DNA from: Corynespora cassiicola
Taxonomy: Eukaryota > Ascomycota > Dothideomycetes > Pleosporales > Corynesporascaceae
Length of the DNA stretch: 64,000 nucleotides
Reading direction: 5' to 3'
NCBI GenBank assembly: GCA_022059125.1
Contig: JAEUWY010000021.1
Location: forward strand, 248,001 to 312,000
The position numbers and the translations under genes were made by a program. Below, one piece after another: positions 58,841 to 64,000 of the stretch. Position 1 is the stretch's first letter; each line of letters opens with the position of its first letter. The notes under the pieces were generated by a model, which was given only the letters and a program-made list of their open reading frames with translations, ran no database searches and was not told where the DNA came from.

Positions 58841-60728
58841 TTAGAAGTCCCATAGGGTTCCAAAGGCGTGCAGGCCAGCTGCACGACAACCTTGCATCAT
58901 TTCATCGTTACCCTGCATGTTCGATGTGATGAAGATTACTTCTGCTCCAAACCTTGTCCACGTGTCTTTCAAAAGTTGCATCGTGTCGGGTCGACCACCT
59001 CGCTGTTTCGAGTCCCAAAGAATCATTCTGTCGGGTTCGATGTGCTTTGTGATCAACCCAGTAATCGTTGGTCCGAATGTTCGCTCCTGATCGGATCCTA
59101 TCCAAATTAAGAACCAGTTTGGACTTTGGATGCAGGTCGATAGCGCTGCCCCGATGCCAGTGCCGGTACAAACGCGGATTCCTCTCTTGAACATGGCAGA
59201 CGCATGTCCGACTCCAGCTGAATTTGGTCAATACCGATATTCCGGTAAGGTTGAGGAACATCACTTACCAAATTTCAATTCTCTGGTCCACAAAGTTCTG
59301 GGCGGATTAGCGACCAATTTCCTTGTAAAGTCCCCCTGAACACCACAGATCATGTAGTGATGTGTAGCCTTCCTTCCTTGGCTTATGATACCAAAAGCGT
59401 GGTATTCCATGATCGATGTTCGGCTGATTCTCCCCAGAAGGCCTTGCTGCATGCCGCGCTCGAAACGAATGACAGCGACTTTGGGTGATGGAATTTCAAC
59501 CTCGACAGGTACTTCGCGTAATGTGACCCATGGAGTAAGAACACTGTCACTATCAGCAACTGCGTTGATGCTATGTCAAATAACCTACAATATGGTCATG
59601 AATGCTGCGAACCAGAGCTCCTGTGAACTGAGCATGGCATGGGTGTCGGATCTCCATTGTCCGGTTTTGATATCGTATACATTTCCCATCGTGACAAATA
59701 CCCAGGTGGTCTTTTCGATCTCAGTCAAGCACGGTGAGGGAAGAAAGAATATGTACATACAGCGAGGCCGAGCCATCCGACAAATCGATGATGCTTTTCG
59801 AAAGCATTATGGTAGGTGCTAGGTCACTTATCAGTGGTTGAATATGACTAATGATACAATCAACTTACTTGCGGACCCAAGGGAAAGCACTGAGAACAGA
59901 GATGATTATCAACACGTTTGTGATAACGCCACTTGCAATGATCGCACTGTGTTGCACAGCTCGGTATCGTATAATGTCAACGATCTTGAATATCAGCCAA
60001 CTATGGAACGTGTTAGTTGATTTCTTTCCAAGTCTGGTGGTGAACATACGCAGCACCAGAAAGGGCACACCCAGAATGGATGCCGCCGACATGCTGCAGG
60101 AAGGATGTCGCTGCTAGCTTGATTGGCAATGGCGCCCACTAGCATCGCATGAGTTAGCGCAGATTCTCGCGAGCAGCAGGGGATCTCGTACACCTCTGAG
60201 ACCGTGAATAGCAACCATGTATAGGAAGCGCATCCAAAGTTCATTCCGCATTAGAATCGCACAAAGAAGGTTGCCCAGCACTAAAGCGCCCAGATGATTC
60301 TCAGCATATGGGAATCGGCCAAGGGCAGCCAGGATGATCCCAGTCAGATTGAGCAAGGTGACAAACGTGAACAACCTTCGGTAGGCGTTGAACCAAAGCT
60401 CGAAAAGAATCCATCGGCTTATCTTTGGCTTTGGGGAAGGTTGTTTTTTGACGACGGTTTTGATCGTTCTGGCGTCGAGCGGCTGTGACTTGCTTGCAGG
60501 TAACGAGAGTGATAGTTCCGGCACACTCGTGACCGGCGTTATGCCCTCATGCACTGGGGAGACTGGCGATAAATGGGTGTTCACAGGCAAAGATTTGGCC
60601 TGGCCCATGTAAACAAAAGGCGGAGGCGCTAACGACTCGACCGTGGGGTCACACATGCCCTTCTCTGCGTCGTCCAACGAGTTCTTGCTGCTGGAACCAG
60701 CCGAGTGGGTTTGTGGTAAGGCTGCCAT
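58841..60728 (-). CDS. TmpA-like membrane flavoprotein (oxidoreductase-related)
   Basis: Seven exons join in frame to 529 residues. Introns: 60139-60191, 60001-60049, 59819-59868, 59711-59760, 59544-59588 and 59218-59268, all GT-AG. The N-terminal 130 residues are low-complexity and cytosolic. The membrane part starts WILFELWFNAYRRLFTFVT and has several helices, with QHVGGIHSGCALSGAAW and AFEKHHRFVGWLG. The C-terminal half resembles a flavin/NAD-binding domain: VAVIRFERGMQQGLLGRIS, then CTGTGIGAAL and FLIWIGSDQ. This pattern matches fungal TmpA, a plasma-membrane protein needed for a conidiation signal in Aspergillus nidulans and related to the C-terminal part of some NRPS-like proteins. Ferric-reductase haem histidines are not obvious. 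The start ATG at 60728 is the first in frame. Confidence 0.85.
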
Positions 60729-62046
60729 GACGAATAGTCCACCCCTGGATGATCGAGACTTGGATGCTGAAGAATGAGAGAAACAAGTTGAGCTGGGATG
60801 TCATCTGCAGAGTGCCAGACCGCGAGTGTTTACAAATGCCACAAAGCCAAGCCCCACATGAGCAAAGTATCATTTCCTAGAAATACAAATGAGGTGTCAT
60901 CGTCAGATTTCTCCTACGCGCTCTGTCGGCCAGAAATGCCGATGGTGGAAGGAATACCTTTCCAGGGCAGCTGTAATGAGTGTGGGGGCGTGCGCGCACC
61001 CATCACCCAGCGTGGATATGAATGGGAAAGGAGGAGCCTTTGGGCCGCCATAGACATAGATGAGCAAATATTGTCAATAGTTGTACAGGTCGCTCATGAC
61101 TGTTTCGCAGCCACCGTTATCGCCTGGACTTCGGACGGCCCCACTGTCAGCCTTGACTTGACTGCTCAGATCGGTGGAAAAGTCCAGAAATCGGCCAAGA
61201 ATAACACACAGTCTATGGAAGCGTGGGGAAACTGGGTGGTACAAGGGGGTAAACCCCAGATTGTTCTGGAATTGCCGGGCAGCGGCCTGGGTTCTGGTCA
61301 TTGGAATGGGCTGTGTCTCTCTTTGGATTGACCCAGGGATAATGGGGCTCTGCTGTTTCTGGGGTTCGGCATTCATCATGTAGTGATCCACGTGCCAATG
61401 CATCGAGGTGCAGCAGCAAGAAGCCGGAGTTAATCTGGATAAAGTACGCTAGAGCGGGAGGCTACCCTATCATTTCGTGCTTATGCAGTCTCAGAGCACT
61501 CTCTCCGCATTTTATGGTCACTTGGGTGATGTCACCTCACTGCAGATGAATGTGTTTCGTGGCGTTGGGCGCCGATATGAAAGTAGACGCTCGACGCGTT
61601 GATTATATGAAGCTCTAAATTGACCTCAGTCAGCAGACCGACTTGCTTCTACTTAGGCGAGGCGGCGTTGGCTAAGCCTTTCGCATGGAACCTGAATTAT
61701 CGAAGCGACAAACAGTCAGCGTTAAAGCCACATTCTGCCGGGCCGAACATCCCCTATCAACCCTTGACAATGATGAGGCTTCCCTCTATCAGCGATGTCC
61801 ATGAGCGACTAGAAGATTCGATATAAGCCATCGAACGAGATAAACGTGAGATAGGCGCATCGCGCCCACCTAGGACCCTCAATTGTTCTAGGGTTGCGCA
61901 AGTTTCTGCAAAATGGTCTCATGGCGGTACGGAGCAGCTGCAGTATTAACACAATCATCAAACGGAGGAATCGCGGGAACAGAGACGAAAGTTCCGTCGT
62001 ATGGTCTTTGGTAAATTTATGGCCCTCCTCGGCATGAATCGCGTCA
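60729..62046. other. Intergenic region upstream of the TmpA-like gene
   Basis: A plus-strand frame at 60798-61331 (about 177 codons) has no recognisable domain and lies in the promoter of the TmpA-like gene, so I do not call it. The rest is non-coding. Confidence 0.35.
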
Positions 62047-63504
62047 TCAGAATCCGACGCCCATTGCACCCAGCATGTTCCTTGCCCACTCACTCGTCTC
62101 ATCGTCTTGGTCATAGATCCAATCGGGATCCAACCCTTGTTTCTTCATTGTCTCATCCCACACATCTCTCATCCTCTCTTTCTGTTCGTAATTTTTCTCC
62201 AAGTTTTCCCACTCCTGTGGCTTGTCGCGCTCTCTCTTGCTTACCTGTTCCTTGAGCCATACCTCCCCTTGACAATCTCTCGGAGCGACGGCCGCCTTCG
62301 CACCATCCCACCTTGCGAGGAATATATCCGCCCATCTCTCAACATTGCACCTGATGAAGAATTCGGTTCCCGAGTCCATTATGTCACTCCATGGCGTATC
62401 AACAAACATTCGGAAAAAGCCCCATGGGCCGAATTCAGCAAGCCCATAGGTGGTGTTGACGAACAACAAGTGTTCAGGGTCGGGTGTAGTTGTATAGATT
62501 GCATTATTGGGTGATGTCTCTGTGATATTAATCCCCTCATATGCCCCGGCATGTGCCATGATTGACCATAGCTGTTCTTCGGCGGAGGGGAATGCTGGTA
62601 CGACAGTGCTACCGCCGCGATCCAGTGGAATTCGTATCATGCGTGTCCAGGGCAAGGTGAGCATTGGTATCCCAAAGTATCGCCAGCTGACGCCACAGCG
62701 CATATAGCCTAGGCTATCTTCACAGTCATCTTCGACCTTCATGTGGACCAAGATGTTTGATCCATGTAGTCCCCAGAGGTCGTCGCACAACAGTGGGTTG
62801 ACATCGCAGTTTGCCCAGGATATCCCAGGCCTAGAGCTGCTTTCTGGGCCTTGATATGCTCTTCTGGGACCATGCCAGCGCTCAGCGACCTTGTCAAATG
62901 CCTCACGATACATTTCGCAGATGTATGGCGGATCGTCGATACAGTCGTGGCCTCTGAACGGATGATTGAAACCGTCGCGAACGCTTTCTTCGCCTGGTGA
63001 TGTTCCAGCGAGGTATATCCAATGCTCTCTTTCCCTGCCCATCATCTGACCATCATAATTATCCCGTGGCCATGCAGTGCCATCTGGAAAGAGCCCAAGG
63101 CGTTCTTGGTATGTTTTGATGTCGCTATCGCTGTTGCAATGACGATGATTTTGTAGCCAAGGGCCGAAGATTGAGACCATAAGATCATCTATCTGCTTGT
63201 GTTCTTTGGTCTCCCAGTACTTCCAAAAGTAAAGTTGACCCGCGTCATTGATCAGAGGCTGTATCTCGGTGGTCGATTCGAGCAGCCATTGGTATCGGGT
63301 TTCTAGGTAGTATGCGCGACGCATAGGAAGGACAACATCAAAGACGACATATCGAGCGGCGTAAAGCGATGCGGCGACAAGAACAGCGGTGAGTACAAGC
63401 AGGCAAAGACAGAGCCAACGGAGGAGACGGCGGAGGATAGATCGGGGCGCGACAGTCAAGATGCTCGGTGCGATGCCGTCAGTCTTGATGGTATCTGGTG
63501 ACAT
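62047..63504 (-). CDS. Orphan single-pass membrane protein
   Basis: 485 codons in one frame, which is long for a chance frame and has a normal composition. After a short cytosolic start comes one membrane helix (about 28-52, LCLCLLVLTAVLVAASLYAARY), probably a signal anchor. The large C-terminal part is rich in Trp, Cys and Pro, for example CIDDPPYICEMYREAFDKV and NPLLCDDLWGLHGSN. Its end is highly charged. I do not recognise a catalytic motif or family. Eight or so cysteines after the helix fit a lumenal or extracellular, disulfide-bonded domain. Confidence 0.7.
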   Translation of the reverse strand: MSPDTIKTDGIAPSILTVAPRSILRRLLRWLCLCLLVLTAVLVAASLYAARYVVFDVVLPMRRAYYLETRYQWLLESTTEIQPLINDAGQLYFWKYWETKEHKQIDDLMVSIFGPWLQNHRHCNSDSDIKTYQERLGLFPDGTAWPRDNYDGQMMGREREHWIYLAGTSPGEESVRDGFNHPFRGHDCIDDPPYICEMYREAFDKVAERWHGPRRAYQGPESSSRPGISWANCDVNPLLCDDLWGLHGSNILVHMKVEDDCEDSLGYMRCGVSWRYFGIPMLTLPWTRMIRIPLDRGGSTVVPAFPSAEEQLWSIMAHAGAYEGINITETSPNNAIYTTTPDPEHLLFVNTTYGLAEFGPWGFFRMFVDTPWSDIMDSGTEFFIRCNVERWADIFLARWDGAKAAVAPRDCQGEVWLKEQVSKRERDKPQEWENLEKNYEQKERMRDVWDETMKKQGLDPDWIYDQDDETSEWARNMLGAMGVGF

Positions 63505-64000
63505 AGCCAGAGAGAAGTATGGGTTTGCTATCCAGGTAAAAGGGGGCCCAAATGATCAGTATGGCGCTGAAGGATCAGAGCGCAGCGTGCTAGGCTGCTT
63601 TCCGCCACGCGAAGGATGACCCTGATCGACTAGGAAACTCATGATGAAGACGGGAGGGAGCAAGGTACGATGAGTCGCGGTGGTGTTGAGTTGGTAGTGG
63701 TCGCGAGGAGCTGGTGGGAGGTGAGGGGGGCCTGTTATGGCCGGGTCCCGCGCGGCTTCAGAGGGGGCTGTGCCTGACGATCAGCAATCGGCTTGGCACA
63801 GCCCCTGGGCAAGCTGCTCAACCCTCCACCACCTCACGACGCACCAGGGGTCATCATTTCTAGCTTGTTTGCGGGGCTTTGCGATTTGTCACCCCCGTCC
63901 GATATTCGGGAATCAGATCCATGCCTATACAAACACGCCCATCATACACCAAGCTCTGTCCGCCAGTTTTCTATCCCGAGGCAATATGCCATCGTGGCAA
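63505..64000. other. Upstream region at the window edge
   Basis: Promoter side of the orphan membrane protein gene. GC-rich, with a GGTGGGAGGTGAGGGGGG purine stretch near 63,713-63,730. No gene is visible before the end of the window. Confidence 0.35.

Noticed and set aside
60798..61331. A 177-codon plus-strand frame
   Set aside because: Lies in the promoter of the TmpA-like gene, without a domain; part of it is also open on the other strand.

Overview
The window looks like nuclear DNA of a filamentous ascomycete (Pezizomycotina, probably Sordariomycetes-like). Its genes carry short introns of 42-95 bp with GT-AG ends and CTAAC/CTGAC-type branch sites. Its gene content is typical of that group: an ENA-type Na+ pump, a Zn2Cys6 regulator, a HET-NACHT relic, a PTH11-like receptor, short tyrosinases and a TmpA-like flavoprotein. 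All assignments come from reading the sequence and from family knowledge; no database search was run.

Layout. Positions 1-17.7 kb are GC-rich and mostly housekeeping: ENA Na+-ATPase (-), an F-box pseudogene (-), MCM4 (-), tubulin chaperone A (+), a THO complex subunit 7-like gene (-) and an elongin A-like gene (+). MCM4 and the chaperone share a divergent promoter with a cluster of MluI-box-like sites.

From 17.7 to 36 kb the region is accessory and relic-rich. It holds a HET-NACHT pseudogene with three in-frame stops, two different small inverted-repeat elements on either side of a FAD-dependent oxidoreductase gene, a cytochrome P450, an IgE-binding-protein-like gene, a ketopantoate-reductase family gene, a deoxyribose-phosphate aldolase and a damaged F-box gene.

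From 36 to 46 kb there is a Zn2Cys6 regulator divergent from a DUF218/YdcF-type gene, then three single-pass membrane proteins with extracellular Ser/Thr- or Cys-rich parts and charged tails. From 46.7 to 50.2 kb sit two tandem short tyrosinases (AoCO4-like catechol oxidase type). From 52 to 64 kb come a PTH11-like membrane receptor, a secreted amidohydrolase-2 protein, a secreted seven-repeat PLL-type lectin with a Kex2 site, a TmpA-like membrane flavoprotein and an orphan membrane protein.

The genes do not form one obvious pathway. The right half is rich in secreted or surface proteins. The most unusual points are the probable GC-AG introns (one splits the zinc cluster of the regulator), the seven-repeat lectin, the oxidoreductase bracketed by inverted-repeat elements, the secreted amidohydrolase and the nonsense-riddled HET-NACHT copy.
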